Positions 43,236-52,788 are shown, counted from the stretch's first letter. The stretch is 64,000 bases of DNA from Massilia sp. YIM B02443 (GCF_030411955.1 NZ_JASNRA010000001.1:62001-126000); one strand, 5' to 3'. Notes: a model not told the origin generated them from the letters alone. Numbers and translations: made by a program.

Positions 43236-45443
43236 ATGGCAACCGTTTCCGACATCACCACTACCCCGTTATCGGGCCTGAACCATATCGACGCCCTGTT
43301 GGACAAGGGGCCGGATTGGAATTACCTGACCAATCCCTATGGGAACGTCCTGTATTACACCTTTTCGACGGCGTCGGGTAACGAGGAGAGAGTGACGGGC
43401 CAAGAGATGTTTTCGTTTTCCCAGCAGGCGGCGACGCGCACCGCGTTCGACTACCTGAAGCAGGTCACCGGCATCGTTTTCCAGGAAACCACGAATGGCA
43501 CGGCGGCCCAGATTCACCTGGCGAACATCGATATCGAGGGCTACAACACGGTCGGCCTGGCGAGCTGGCGCGCCAACTACGGCAGCTACGGCAACAACCT
43601 GAGCAGCTATAGCGCGAACGCCTATGTCTATCTGGACAATGTCGAGTTCCGTGCACTCACCCAAGATCTGACGCCGGGACGCAGCGGCTACGAGACGCTG
43701 CTGCACGAGCTGGGCCACGCGCTGGGCCTGAAGCATCCGTTTTACGAGGCAAATGGCGAAACGCAAATCACGCTGGACCGCAACGAGGATCACACCGGCA
43801 ACACCCTGATGTCGTACACCCACAAAGGCGGCCCTTACAGTACCTACAGCCCGTACGACATCGCGGCGCTGAACTGGCTGTACGGCGGCGACGGCCTGCG
43901 TGGCGAGCTTGGCATCAACAGCAACACCGGAGGGCGTTACTTCACCGGCACCAGCGGGGATGACGAACTGATCGGCACCGAATTCAACGATACTTTACAA
44001 GGCAATGGAGGAAAAGACATGATCGACGGAGGAGCGGGCCGGGACACGGCCGTATTCAACGGGGTGCGCAGCGCATATGCCATCAACAACCTGGCCGACG
44101 GCGCCCTGGCGGTATCGAATGCAGTGCAAGGCACGACCACCCTGCGCAATATCGACGTGCTGCAATTCGCCGACATGAGCGTGGAGCGCGCGAATGTGGT
44201 CGACACCACTGCGCCGGCGCCGGCCGTGGTGGGAATGACGCTGAACGCCAACGATTACGTGAGCGGCAACGTGCCGACGATTTACGGCTCCGCGGAACTG
44301 AATTCGACGGTCCAGGTGTTCGTCGACGGCCGCATCGTGGCCACCGTGAAGACCGACGCCAACGGCATGTGGAACGCCAAGATGCCTGCCGCGCTGAAAG
44401 ACGGCATGGGCTACAGTGCCAGTGCGCTGGTCATTGACGAGGCCGGCAACGTCTCGGCGGCCAGCAATGTCGTGAAATTCAATATCGACTCGATCGCGCC
44501 GTCGGCGCCCACGGTCCGCGTCTCGCTGAGCGAAGGCGGCAACATGCCGGTGTTCTACGGCACTGGCGAAGCCGGCACCAGGATCGAACTGTACCGCGAC
44601 GGCGACTTCATCCAGATCGGCACTGCGCAAGTGCGCGCCGACGGTACCTGGCAGCTCAATTCGAAACCGCTGCCCGACGGCGCCTACACGGTCTATGCCG
44701 CGTCGGTGGATGCGGCCGGCAATGCCACCAGCGGCGTGCGCGAGATCCAGCTGACGGTGGACAGCGCCATGGACCGGATCGGCACCGATGGCGCCGACAC
44801 GTTCAACATGGAAGCGGGCAACCTGGCCATCAGCGGCGGCAAGGGCATCGACATCGCCGTGTTCCAGGGCGAGCGCGCCGACTACGCCATCGCCAAGGAT
44901 AGCTGGGGCTATGCGATCACCAACAGCGACGGCAGCGTCACCGGCCTGTACGACGTCGAGCGCTTGCAGTTCAGCGATGGCTGGCAGGCGATCGACGAAG
45001 GCGCGGCCTCGATCTTCCGCCTGTACCGGGCCGCGCTCGGGCGCGATCCCGAGGCGTTCGGCCTGGGTTACTGGATGGATCGTCTCGACAACGGCACCTC
45101 GATGCAGCAGATCGCCCACGAGTTCACCTGGCAGCCGGAATTCGACCAGAAATACGGCGAGAATCCGAGCGACGTGGTGTTCCTCGAGCGCCTGTACCAG
45201 AACGTGCTGAACCGCGCGCCGGATGCCGACGGCTTTGCCTACTGGATGACCCGGGTCGACGATTCGAGCCGCGAACAGATCATGCTCGAATTCAGCGACA
45301 GCGTGGAAAACAAGGCCCAGGTCCTGGCCAGCACTTCGGACGGCATGGAATTCATTCCATGGGCCGGCGTGCCGCAGGATCAGGCGTCGGTGCAGGTGGT
45401 GGGCGTGGCGCAGCCTGTCGCCGCCGATTTCATCGCGGCCTGA
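43236..45443 (+). CDS. Serralysin-like M10 metalloprotease with RTX, Ig-like and DUF4214 domains
   Basis: This 735-residue protein has no signal peptide, consistent with type I secretion. The protease domain comes first, with the zinc motif HELGHALGLKH (157-167) and a Met-turn LMSY. A short RTX stretch follows (GTSGDDELIGTEFND, GNGGKDMIDGGAGRD). Then come two bacterial Ig-like domains (about 325-425 and 430-520), a second RTX-like block (GTDGADTFN), and a C-terminal DUF4214 region with two units (LYRAALGRDPEAFGLGYWMD and LYQNVLNRAPDADGFAYWM). The same DUF4214 module heads the surface protein at 21694. The ATG at 43236 was chosen; a TTG 57 bp upstream overlaps the -10 box. It has no own secretion genes beside it. 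Confidence 0.88.
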   Translation: MATVSDITTTPLSGLNHIDALLDKGPDWNYLTNPYGNVLYYTFSTASGNEERVTGQEMFSFSQQAATRTAFDYLKQVTGIVFQETTNGTAAQIHLANIDIEGYNTVGLASWRANYGSYGNNLSSYSANAYVYLDNVEFRALTQDLTPGRSGYETLLHELGHALGLKHPFYEANGETQITLDRNEDHTGNTLMSYTHKGGPYSTYSPYDIAALNWLYGGDGLRGELGINSNTGGRYFTGTSGDDELIGTEFNDTLQGNGGKDMIDGGAGRDTAVFNGVRSAYAINNLADGALAVSNAVQGTTTLRNIDVLQFADMSVERANVVDTTAPAPAVVGMTLNANDYVSGNVPTIYGSAELNSTVQVFVDGRIVATVKTDANGMWNAKMPAALKDGMGYSASALVIDEAGNVSAASNVVKFNIDSIAPSAPTVRVSLSEGGNMPVFYGTGEAGTRIELYRDGDFIQIGTAQVRADGTWQLNSKPLPDGAYTVYAASVDAAGNATSGVREIQLTVDSAMDRIGTDGADTFNMEAGNLAISGGKGIDIAVFQGERADYAIAKDSWGYAITNSDGSVTGLYDVERLQFSDGWQAIDEGAASIFRLYRAALGRDPEAFGLGYWMDRLDNGTSMQQIAHEFTWQPEFDQKYGENPSDVVFLERLYQNVLNRAPDADGFAYWMTRVDDSSREQIMLEFSDSVENKAQVLASTSDGMEFIPWAGVPQDQASVQVVGVAQPVAADFIAA

Positions 45444-45456
45444 TCCGCCGTTCCCC

Positions 45457-45479
45457 GGCGCGGTCTCCTTGACCGCGCC
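45457..45479 (+). terminator. Stem-loop after the M10 protease gene
   Basis: A perfect nine-bp stem (GGCGCGGTC/GACCGCGCC) with a five-base loop, 13 bp after the stop codon. There is no T tract, so it may not be a full intrinsic terminator. Confidence 0.5.
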
Positions 45480-45630
45480 ATTCGCTTCGCCTTCCCGGTT
45501 TCGCCTCCCGCCTGGGCCACGCGGCGCCAGGCCGTCATCGTCGTGTCCCGGCGGCAGCGCGCCTGCCGTCTGGCCCGGCTCCCGCCTGCGCCATTCGCGC
45601 CGCAGCGTCCGGCCCGCGCGGGCCATCGAC

Positions 45631-45636
45631 TATAAT
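45631..45636 (+). promoter_or_regulatory. -10-like TATAAT before the O-antigen ligase gene
   Basis: Perfect TATAAT 40 bp before the gene start, in otherwise GC-rich DNA. No clear -35 hexamer. Confidence 0.45.
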
Positions 45637-45676
45637 CCTGACTTCACGACACGCGGCAAGCGCGGTTGCTCACTCA

Positions 45677-46999
45677 ATGACAGAAACAATAACGACGGAA
45701 TTGCCCGTGCCCGTGCCCGCGCCCGTGCCTGCACCCGCAATCGGCCGCGCCAACCAGGCCGCGAGCTGGCTGATGCTGCTGTTCCCCGCGGCGGTCCTGA
45801 CCACCAGCTTTGCCGTGCACCTGACGCTGCTGATCGTGCTGCTGTCGCTGGTCTTCCTGGTGCGGCGCGGCCTGGCGTCGTTCTATGCCGCGCACGCGCG
45901 CGAGATCCGCTGGATCGCGCTGGCCTTCGGCGGCTATTTCCTGCTGAGCGTGCTGCGCATGCTGTGGTTCCGCGATTCCGCCGGCACCCTCGACGGGCCG
46001 TCGCGGCTGCTGTTCGCGCTCGGCTGCATCGGCTTCGTCGGCTTGCTGCGACCCAGTATCCGCATGTTCTGGATCGGCCTGTGCCTGGGCACCATCGGCG
46101 CGGCGCTGATCGGCGGCTACCAGTGGTTCGTGCTGGGCGAGGACCGCGCGGTGGGCGCCACCCACCATGCGATCAGCTTCGGCGACATCGCGGTGGCGAT
46201 GGGTGTGATGTCGTTCTGCGCGCTCAACGAATTGCGCAACACGCGCCTGGCCTGGCTGCCGCTGGTGGGACTCTTGTGCGGTGCGCTGGCCTCGCTGTTC
46301 TCCGGCTCGCGCGGCGCCTGGCTTGGCCTGCTGGTGGCGCTGTGGCCGATGCTGAAATACGGCAGCCACATGCACGGCAAGACGATCCGGGTCACGGTCG
46401 GCCTGGTGCTGGCGGCCTGCGTCGGCGCCTACCTGGTGCCGCAGACCGGCGTGGCCGGCAGGATGGCCGACGCCGTGTCCGACATCGAGCGCTATTACAG
46501 CCTGAACGACGCCAGCACCAACGTCGGCATCCGCCTCGAACTGTGGAAGGCGTCGGCGATGATGATCGCCGAGCACCCGCTGGTTGGCGTCGGCCGCGAC
46601 GAATTCCACGACGAACTGCAGGCGCTCGAGCGCGAAGGGCGGCTCCAGAAGTCGCTGGCGCTGATCTACAGCACCCCGCACAACGACGTGCTCAACACGC
46701 TGGCCACCGGCGGCCTGCTCGACCTGAGCTTCCTGCTGCTGATCTACGGCGCGCCGTTCGCGTTCTTCATGCGCACCCTGCGCCACGGCCCGCCGGCGGC
46801 GGCCGCCCCGGCGCTGGCCGGGCTGCTGCTGGTGATCTGCTTCATCGTGTTCGGCCTGACCGACGTGATGTTCTGGCTGATGCTGACCAAGGCCTTCTAT
46901 GCCACCACGATCTGCATCCTGACCGGCTTCTGCCTGGCGGCGAAGACGCCGGCGGCGGCCACCTCCATTTCTTCGCACGAACGCCATGCGACCACCTGA
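45677..46999 (+). CDS. O-antigen ligase-like membrane protein
   Basis: This 440-residue polytopic protein has a Pro/Val repeat near the N-terminus, about eleven hydrophobic segments, and the Wzy_C/WaaL pattern: SGSRGAWLGLL, then a large periplasmic loop with GIRLELWKASAMMIAEHPLVGVG, and HNDVLNTLATGG. Members join O-polysaccharide to lipid A-core or polymerise O units. A His and an Arg as in these phrases are needed in known ligases. It heads a run with a GT9 enzyme and MsbA, all LPS-related, so WaaL is favoured over Wzy. It could serve the polymer exported by Wzm/Wzt at 13.5-15.5 kb. Confidence 0.85.
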   Translation: MTETITTELPVPVPAPVPAPAIGRANQAASWLMLLFPAAVLTTSFAVHLTLLIVLLSLVFLVRRGLASFYAAHAREIRWIALAFGGYFLLSVLRMLWFRDSAGTLDGPSRLLFALGCIGFVGLLRPSIRMFWIGLCLGTIGAALIGGYQWFVLGEDRAVGATHHAISFGDIAVAMGVMSFCALNELRNTRLAWLPLVGLLCGALASLFSGSRGAWLGLLVALWPMLKYGSHMHGKTIRVTVGLVLAACVGAYLVPQTGVAGRMADAVSDIERYYSLNDASTNVGIRLELWKASAMMIAEHPLVGVGRDEFHDELQALEREGRLQKSLALIYSTPHNDVLNTLATGGLLDLSFLLLIYGAPFAFFMRTLRHGPPAAAAPALAGLLLVICFIVFGLTDVMFWLMLTKAFYATTICILTGFCLAAKTPAAATSISSHERHATT

Positions 47000-47990
47000 C
47001 CGCATCCTGATCTGCCGTACCGACAATATCGGCGACGTCGTCCTGACGCTGCCGCTGGCCGGCTACCTGAAGACGCGCTTCCCGCAGGCGCGCATCGACC
47101 TGCTGTGCCGCGCCTACGTGGCGCCGGCGATGCGCCATTCGCGCTTCCTCGACCGCGTGATCACGATCGAGGAAGCAGGCGAGCCGGAAGCGTTTTTCGC
47201 AGCCAGCGGCTACGACGCCGTGATCTTCGCCTTCCCCAACCGCGCACTGGCCAAGGCGGCGAAACGCGCGCGCGTGCCCGAGCGGGTCGGCACCAGCCAC
47301 CGCCTGTACCACTGGCTCACCTGCAACCGGCTGGCCCATTTCAGCCGCGTCAAGTCGAACCTGCACGAGGCGCAGCTGAACTTCTTGCTGCTCAAACCCC
47401 TGGGCATCGGGCACGTGCCGCAGCTGGACGAGATGCCGGCCCTGTACGGCCTCGAAGCCCCGCGCCGGCCGGCGGTCGACGCGCTGCTGCAGGACGGGCG
47501 GCGCCACATCATCCTGCATCCGAAGTCGAACGGCAGCGGGCGTGAGTGGCCACTTGCGCATTTCACCGCGCTGGCGCGCGAACTGCAGGCCGATCCGGAG
47601 ATTCGCCTGTTCGTCACCGGCAGTGCGGCCGAAGGCAGCTTGATCGCGCAGCAGGCGCCGGACTTGCTCTCGCTGCCGAACGTGGAGAACGTGTGCGGCA
47701 AGCTCGATCTGGACGGGCTGCTGGCCCTGATCGGCGCCTGCGACGGCCTGGTGGCGAGCAGCACCGGGCCGCTGCACTTGTCGGCCGCAGTGGGCACTCG
47801 CACCCTCGGCCTGTTCCCGCCGATCAAACCGCTGGATCCGGGCCGCTGGGGCCCGCTCGGCACGCGCGCCGAAGTGCTGTGCGCCAGCCGGGAATGCGCC
47901 GGCTGCAAGGATGCGGCGACCTGCACCTGCATGGCGTCGATCACGCCGCAACAAGTCGCCGCGCGCCTGCGCGCGTGGGCGCGGAACTGA
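46986..47990 (+). CDS. Glycosyltransferase family 9 (heptosyltransferase-like)
   Basis: This 334-residue cytoplasmic GT-B enzyme of the ADP-heptose:LPS heptosyltransferase group has the N-terminal ICRTDNIGDVVLTLPL and the C-terminal donor-site region SSTGPLHLSAAVGTRTLGLFP typical of GT9. It probably builds the LPS inner core. A cysteine cluster near the end (CASRECAGCKDAATCTCM) is notable; similar clusters occur in other GT9 proteins. It overlaps the upstream ligase by 14 bp, and msbA follows 18 bp later. Confidence 0.9.
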   Translation: MRPPDRILICRTDNIGDVVLTLPLAGYLKTRFPQARIDLLCRAYVAPAMRHSRFLDRVITIEEAGEPEAFFAASGYDAVIFAFPNRALAKAAKRARVPERVGTSHRLYHWLTCNRLAHFSRVKSNLHEAQLNFLLLKPLGIGHVPQLDEMPALYGLEAPRRPAVDALLQDGRRHIILHPKSNGSGREWPLAHFTALARELQADPEIRLFVTGSAAEGSLIAQQAPDLLSLPNVENVCGKLDLDGLLALIGACDGLVASSTGPLHLSAAVGTRTLGLFPPIKPLDPGRWGPLGTRAEVLCASRECAGCKDAATCTCMASITPQQVAARLRAWARN

Positions 47991-48008
47991 ACCAACGAAG
48001 GCAAGAAC

Positions 48009-49733
48009 GTGGAAACCAACGTCATCGTCAAACGCCTGCTGGCGATCATCAAACCGTACCAGTCGCGCGCCTGGATGGCGCTGCTGGCGATGGCGCTCAC
48101 CGCCGCCACCCAGCCGCTGCTGGGCAAGGCGCTGCAGCTGCTGCTGGATAAAGGTTTCGAGGAGCAGGTCGACTTCAGCCTGTGGTGGATCCCGCTGATC
48201 CTGGTTTCGATCTTCATCCTACGCGGCATCGGCACCTTCGCCACCGCCTATTTCAACAACTGGGTGCTGTCGCGCGTATTGAACGACCTGCGCGCCATGG
48301 CCTTCGAGCGCGTGCTGCGCCTGCCGGTGGCGCGCTACCAGGATGAATCGACGGGCAAGATCATCAACACCGTGGTCAACGACGTGCGCCAGGTGGTGGA
48401 CATGATCCAGTCGGTGTTCGTGGCCTGCGTGCGCGACGTGCTGGTGGTGATCGGCCTGCTGGGCACCTTGCTGTACCTGAACTGGAAGCTGACCCTGGTC
48501 GCGATCATCGTGGTGCCGCTCACCGCCGTGATCGTGCGCACGACCACCAAGCGCCTGCGCAACCTGAACCGCGAAAGCCAGCGCGTCACCGCCGAGATGA
48601 CCGGCGTGGTGGAAGAAGCCGCGCGCGGCCACCAGGTGATCCGCGTGTTCTCGGGCGAAGCGTATGAACGCCAGCGCTTCCACCAGCGCAGCGAAGCGCT
48701 GCGCGGCTTTTCGCAGCGCATGACGGTGGCCTTCGCCGCCACCACGCCGGTGACCCAGATCGCCACCTCGCTGGCGCTTTCCCTGGTGATCGTGCTGGCG
48801 ATCCAGGCCGACATGACGGTCGGCGAATTCACCCAGTTCGTGACCATGATGCTGATGCTGCTCACGCCCCTGAAGTCGCTGGCCGAGGTGAACGGCCCGA
48901 TGCAGCGCGGGATCGCCGCCGCCGAAACCGTGTTCGGCCTGACCGACGCCGAGCCGGAACGCGACACCGGCACCCGCGACCTGGGCCGCGCGCGCGGCCA
49001 CCTGGTGCTCGAGAACGTGACCTTCCGCTATCCGAATGCGGCGTCGACCGCGCTCGACAACGTCTCGCTCGACGTGCAGCCGGGGCAGACGGTGGCGCTG
49101 GTGGGGGTGTCGGGCGGCGGCAAGTCGACGTTCGTGAACCTGGTGACGCGCTTCTACGATCCGGAAGCCGGGCGGCTGCTGCTCGACGGCGTGCCATATC
49201 ACGACATCGCCTTGGCCAGCCTGCGCGGCCAGCTGGCGATGGTGAGCCAGAACGTGGTGCTGTTCGACGACACGCTGGCGGCGAACATCGCCTACGGCAT
49301 GGAAAAGATCGACTACGAACGCCTGGGCGCGGCGATCAAGGCCGCGCACCTGATGGACGTCGTGGCGCGCCTGCCGGACGGCATCGACACCCGCATCGGC
49401 GAGAACGGCTCGCGCCTGTCGGGCGGCCAGCGCCAGCGCGTGGCGATCGCGCGCGCGATCTACAAGGACGCGCCGCTCTTGATCCTGGACGAAGCCACGT
49501 CGGCGCTGGACAACGAGAGCGAGCGCGCGGTGCAGGCGGCGCTGGACACCCTGATGGCGGGGCGCACCACGATCGTGATCGCGCACCGCCTGTCGACCAT
49601 CGAACGGGCCGACCGCATCGTGGTGATGGAGGCGGGGCAGGTGATGGAACAGGGGACGCATGACGAGCTGCTGGAGCGGGGCGGGATGTATGCGAACCTG
49701 TACCGCCTGCAGTTCGCGGCCGAGAGCAAATAA
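48009..49733 (+). CDS. msbA: Lipid A export ABC transporter (MsbA)
   Basis: This 574-residue ABC half-transporter moves lipid A-core across the inner membrane. Six helices are followed by an ATPase with Walker A (GVSGGGKST), Q loop, signature LSGGQRQRVAIARA and Walker B (LLILDEATSALD), then the switch His (IAHRLST). Length and family match MsbA. The start is GTG at 48009, with GAAGG about 8 bp upstream. Together with the two genes before it, this makes a short LPS-assembly operon. Confidence 0.94.
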   Translation: METNVIVKRLLAIIKPYQSRAWMALLAMALTAATQPLLGKALQLLLDKGFEEQVDFSLWWIPLILVSIFILRGIGTFATAYFNNWVLSRVLNDLRAMAFERVLRLPVARYQDESTGKIINTVVNDVRQVVDMIQSVFVACVRDVLVVIGLLGTLLYLNWKLTLVAIIVVPLTAVIVRTTTKRLRNLNRESQRVTAEMTGVVEEAARGHQVIRVFSGEAYERQRFHQRSEALRGFSQRMTVAFAATTPVTQIATSLALSLVIVLAIQADMTVGEFTQFVTMMLMLLTPLKSLAEVNGPMQRGIAAAETVFGLTDAEPERDTGTRDLGRARGHLVLENVTFRYPNAASTALDNVSLDVQPGQTVALVGVSGGGKSTFVNLVTRFYDPEAGRLLLDGVPYHDIALASLRGQLAMVSQNVVLFDDTLAANIAYGMEKIDYERLGAAIKAAHLMDVVARLPDGIDTRIGENGSRLSGGQRQRVAIARAIYKDAPLLILDEATSALDNESERAVQAALDTLMAGRTTIVIAHRLSTIERADRIVVMEAGQVMEQGTHDELLERGGMYANLYRLQFAAESK

Positions 49734-49737
49734 CGCT

Positions 49738-49770
49738 GCGCTCCACGCGCTCCATGCGCTCCATGCGCTT
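49738..49770. repeat. Short tandem repeat of a nine-base unit
   Basis: Three consecutive copies of GCGCTCCAT or a one-base variant, plus a partial copy, start 5 bp after the msbA stop. They may come from slippage. No function is suggested. Confidence 0.7.
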
Positions 49771-49802
49771 CGTCGTCCGCCCCTTGCACCTGCAACTTAT
49801 GC

Positions 49803-49908
49803 ACGTCATTCCCGCGAAGGCGGGAATCCAAGTTGTTCACCGCACCGCCAGCGCAAATCGTAGCGGCTGAACGACGAACTTGGATCCCCGCCTTCGCGGG
49901 GATGACGT
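49803..49908. repeat. 106-bp inverted-repeat element with CCCGCGAAGGCGGG arms
   Basis: Two 32-bp arms (49803-49834 and 49877-49908) are inverted copies with two mismatches, both allowing G-U pairs in RNA. Each arm contains its own CCCGC/GCGGG hairpin. Arms of the type GTCATTCCCGCGAAGGCGGG occur as dispersed repeats in many proteobacterial genomes. It lies between convergent genes and may act as an RNA-stabilising or mobile repeat. Confidence 0.72.
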
Positions 49909-49954
49909 TCATCAGCCAACGAAGATTTTCCCAGCCGACGGCCGGCACGCAAGC

Positions 49955-49987
49955 AAAAAAGCCGCGCAGCTTGATGGCATGCGCGGC
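49955..49987 (-). terminator. Rho-independent terminator of the glycosidase-RmlD gene (minus strand)
   Basis: Seven-bp stem GCCGCGC/GCGCGGC with a 13-base loop; on the minus strand it is followed by six T. It lies 27 bp after the stop codon. Confidence 0.8.
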
Positions 49988-50013
49988 AATCACAGACAAT
50001 CTTCCTGCAACAA

Positions 50014-52302
50014 TCAGCTGGCGTAATGCGCCGCTTCTCCCGGCTGCTCGCTCCCTGCCTCGTTGGCTTGTTCCTGCACCGCCAGCACGTAGCGCTTGAG
50101 CGCATCGTCCAGCGGCGGCAGCAGCATCGCCCGTTCGCTGCCCAGCGCGCTGTACGCCGGCCGCTGCGCCGTGTAGCCGAACGATTCGGCAGACACTTCC
50201 TCCAGCCGCTCGCTCGACACCCCGGCCGCCGCGCAGGCGCGGCGCGCCAGCTCGGCCCAGCTCACCGCGTCGGCATTGGCCAGGTGCCAGATGCCGCGCT
50301 CGCGGTCGATCAGAAGGTCGAGCGAGACGTTGACCAGGTCCGGCACGTAGGTCGGCGACACCATCACGTCGCCCGCGGCCTGGAACGGCTGGCCGATGTC
50401 GAGCGTGTTCAGCGCCTGGGTCACGAAGTTGTGCTGGTCCCACGGCCCGAAGAAGGAACTGGTGCGGATCACCAGCGCCTGCGGGTCGGCTTCCAGCACG
50501 CGCTGCTCGGCTTCGAGCTTGCTGCGGCCGTAGGCGCCGAGCGGATTGACCGGGTCCGATTCCAGGTACGGCGTGTCCTTGGCGCCGTCGAACACCAGGT
50601 CGGTCGAGAAGGTCATGAAGCGCAGCGCGTGGCGGATGCAGGCCAGCGCCAGCACGGTCGGCCCCAGCGTGTTCTCGCGCATGCAGCGCTCTTCGTCACC
50701 CTCGGCCTCGTCCACCCGCACGTAGCCGCCGGCATTGATGATGGCCCACGGCTTGAAGCGCACGATCGCCGCTTCCACCGAGGCCGGGTCGGTGATGTCC
50801 ATCTCCTGGCGCGTCAGCACGTGGCAGGCCAGGTTGCGCTTTTCGCAGATGCGCTTGAAGGCCGAACCCAGGGTGCCGCTGGCGCCGCTGATCAGGATCG
50901 GCTGCACGTGGGTCGACTTGAACTGGCTGCGCACGGCGAGGTCGGCCACCGCAGTGCGGGTCGCCACCGGTTTGCACAGGAAGCGTCCCGGACGGCGCCA
51001 CCAGCCTTCGCCCTGCAGCACCGGGTTGCTGAGCGGGCGCTTGCTGGCCAGCTCGCGCATCAGGGTCGCCACCGCGGTCGGGCGCGGCGCATTGCCCAAC
51101 ACTGCGCCACGAACGTCGAACGGCCCAGGTTCGTAATAGCCGCGGCATTCGGTCACCAGGCAGTTCCAGTCGAACGAGCCAAGCAGCGCCCAGACGGTGA
51201 CGGCGCGCACGTCGGCGCCCTGCTGGCGCGCCTTGAGCGCCGCGTTCCAGATCTCGACCAGCCAGCGCAGCTGGTCTTCGCGGTTGGCGTCGATGTGGGC
51301 TTCGGTGATCGCGATCGGCAGGCCGTAGCGTTCCCAGGTCTCGACCAGCAGCGGCGCGATGCCCGGGGTCGGCGTGGCTAGCGCGCGCGGCGCCTCGATG
51401 TCGGCGTGCTGCACGCCGCGGTACACGTGGCGGCGCGATTCCGGATAGCGCTCCGGCCGATGATCGAGCCAGCGTTCGCTGGTGACGTAGTAGTTCACGC
51501 CCATCACGTCGGGCGGGCAGGGGTTGTCGCAGAACCAGCGCAGTTCGTCCTCGGTGGCGCCGGATTCGCGCAGGTAGTTCCACAGCTTGTGTTCATCGTC
51601 GACCATCCCGCACAGCAGATCCCAGGCCAGCCAGCGGCGCTCGTTGAAGAAGCCGCTGATCTCTTCCATCTCGGGCGTGCCGTAGGTCTTCGACAGGTCG
51701 TCGGTCTGGACCAGTTTGGCGTCCGGGTTGACCGCCCGGATAGCGCGCATCGACAGCACGGTCGCCTTGCACTGGGTGAGCAGGGCGCGGATGAAGGTGG
51801 CTTCGCTGTCGCCGTGCGGATACCAGACCCCGTTCAGGCCCGAGAAGCGCGCCGTGGTGCAGATCTCGTTGACCGGGGTGTAGTACTCGACCCAGGGATA
51901 ACGGGCCGCCACCGCGCCGGCGTACTCGGCCAGCAGTTCGGGGAATTGTTCGTCGACCAGGCTGGTGTGGCGCGGGCCGCTGCCGTGGTGGACCAGGCCG
52001 ACGATCGGGTTGACCCCGAGTGCGCGCAGGGCGGGCAGGCGTTCGTCGGACCACGACCAGTCGGCCTTGTCGACGCCATCGGGGGCGGTGCGCTCCCAGA
52101 GCACCGGATAGCGGATCGCCTGGATGCCGAGCGAGGCGAAGCGTTCGATGTCCTGCAGGCGCTCGGCGTGGCCGTTGCGGTCCATCTGGCTGAAGTAATT
52201 GTCGCGTACCCGGTTGACGGTGCATTCGAGTCCGCCCCAGAGTGCGAGGTCGGATGCTGGATTCGGCGAGTTGGCCGATTGGGAGTCTTGACGGATATTC
52301 AT
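50014..52302 (-). CDS. Fusion of a family 1-like glycosidase with an RmlD-like sugar-nucleotide reductase
   Basis: This 762-residue protein has two enzyme halves. The N-terminal half (about 20-425) is a beta/alpha barrel like GH1 beta-glucosidases: acid/base Glu146 in YTPVNEIC, and the likely nucleophile in AITEAHID. A linker around 430-465 follows. The C-terminal half (about 470-755) is a short-chain dehydrogenase like dTDP-4-dehydrorhamnose reductase RmlD: ISGASGTLGSAF for the nucleotide, STDLVFDG and YGRSKLEAE for the catalytic Tyr-Lys. No signal peptide is present, so both act in the cytoplasm. The biological substrate is unknown; a role in making or recycling a deoxysugar glycoside is possible. 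It is a single uninterrupted frame. Confidence 0.85.
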   Translation of the reverse strand: MNIRQDSQSANSPNPASDLALWGGLECTVNRVRDNYFSQMDRNGHAERLQDIERFASLGIQAIRYPVLWERTAPDGVDKADWSWSDERLPALRALGVNPIVGLVHHGSGPRHTSLVDEQFPELLAEYAGAVAARYPWVEYYTPVNEICTTARFSGLNGVWYPHGDSEATFIRALLTQCKATVLSMRAIRAVNPDAKLVQTDDLSKTYGTPEMEEISGFFNERRWLAWDLLCGMVDDEHKLWNYLRESGATEDELRWFCDNPCPPDVMGVNYYVTSERWLDHRPERYPESRRHVYRGVQHADIEAPRALATPTPGIAPLLVETWERYGLPIAITEAHIDANREDQLRWLVEIWNAALKARQQGADVRAVTVWALLGSFDWNCLVTECRGYYEPGPFDVRGAVLGNAPRPTAVATLMRELASKRPLSNPVLQGEGWWRRPGRFLCKPVATRTAVADLAVRSQFKSTHVQPILISGASGTLGSAFKRICEKRNLACHVLTRQEMDITDPASVEAAIVRFKPWAIINAGGYVRVDEAEGDEERCMRENTLGPTVLALACIRHALRFMTFSTDLVFDGAKDTPYLESDPVNPLGAYGRSKLEAEQRVLEADPQALVIRTSSFFGPWDQHNFVTQALNTLDIGQPFQAAGDVMVSPTYVPDLVNVSLDLLIDRERGIWHLANADAVSWAELARRACAAAGVSSERLEEVSAESFGYTAQRPAYSALGSERAMLLPPLDDALKRYVLAVQEQANEAGSEQPGEAAHYAS

Positions 52303-52548
52303 GAGGCTGTACCTGCGTTATGAACACAGGTGCAGCCTAATGGCCTGCTGCGGCTGCTTATGTGAAGTGGGCCACATAAAACTGGTTTTTCGGACAAGTC
52401 CTACTTACTGTGGATATTCCGGGTCCTTCTGGTACTCAACCGGCTTTAACTGCATTTATCTGCTCCGAACCGCTGCATGTGCGCCAAACCGGCGGCAAAG
52501 CGGCGACAATCGTCGCCATCGTGAACCGAACCATAGTGGGAGAAAGCA

Positions 52549-52788
52549 ATGTATATGGTGTACTGGACCGAGCTGGATGACGAGGGCGGCGCCGCGCCGC
52601 ACGCGCAGCAGTTCGACACCTCCGCGATGGTGGAGGCGATGGGCTTCATGGAAGCGCTGCGCAAGCGCCAGCGCGGCGGCGAGGGCGTGCGCTTCGTGAC
52701 CATGTGTTCGGAGCATCCGGACGTGGTCGGCCATCCCGGCGTCGACGTCACCGGGCCTGATTACAACTGGAAGAAGCGGCGCCGCTGA
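52549..52788 (+). CDS. Small conserved-type hypothetical protein
   Basis: This 79-residue protein has a good ribosome site (GGGAGA, about 7 bp before ATG). The chain has an acidic/Tyr-Trp start (MYMVYWTELDDEGG), a helix around EAMGFMEALRKRQ, and a basic end (NWKKRRR). No known domain is recognised and there is no signal or membrane segment. Its Ser/Gly/Asp mix and clean start support a real gene. Its position before fdhD gives no strong clue. Confidence 0.75.
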   Translation: MYMVYWTELDDEGGAAPHAQQFDTSAMVEAMGFMEALRKRQRGGEGVRFVTMCSEHPDVVGHPGVDVTGPDYNWKKRRR

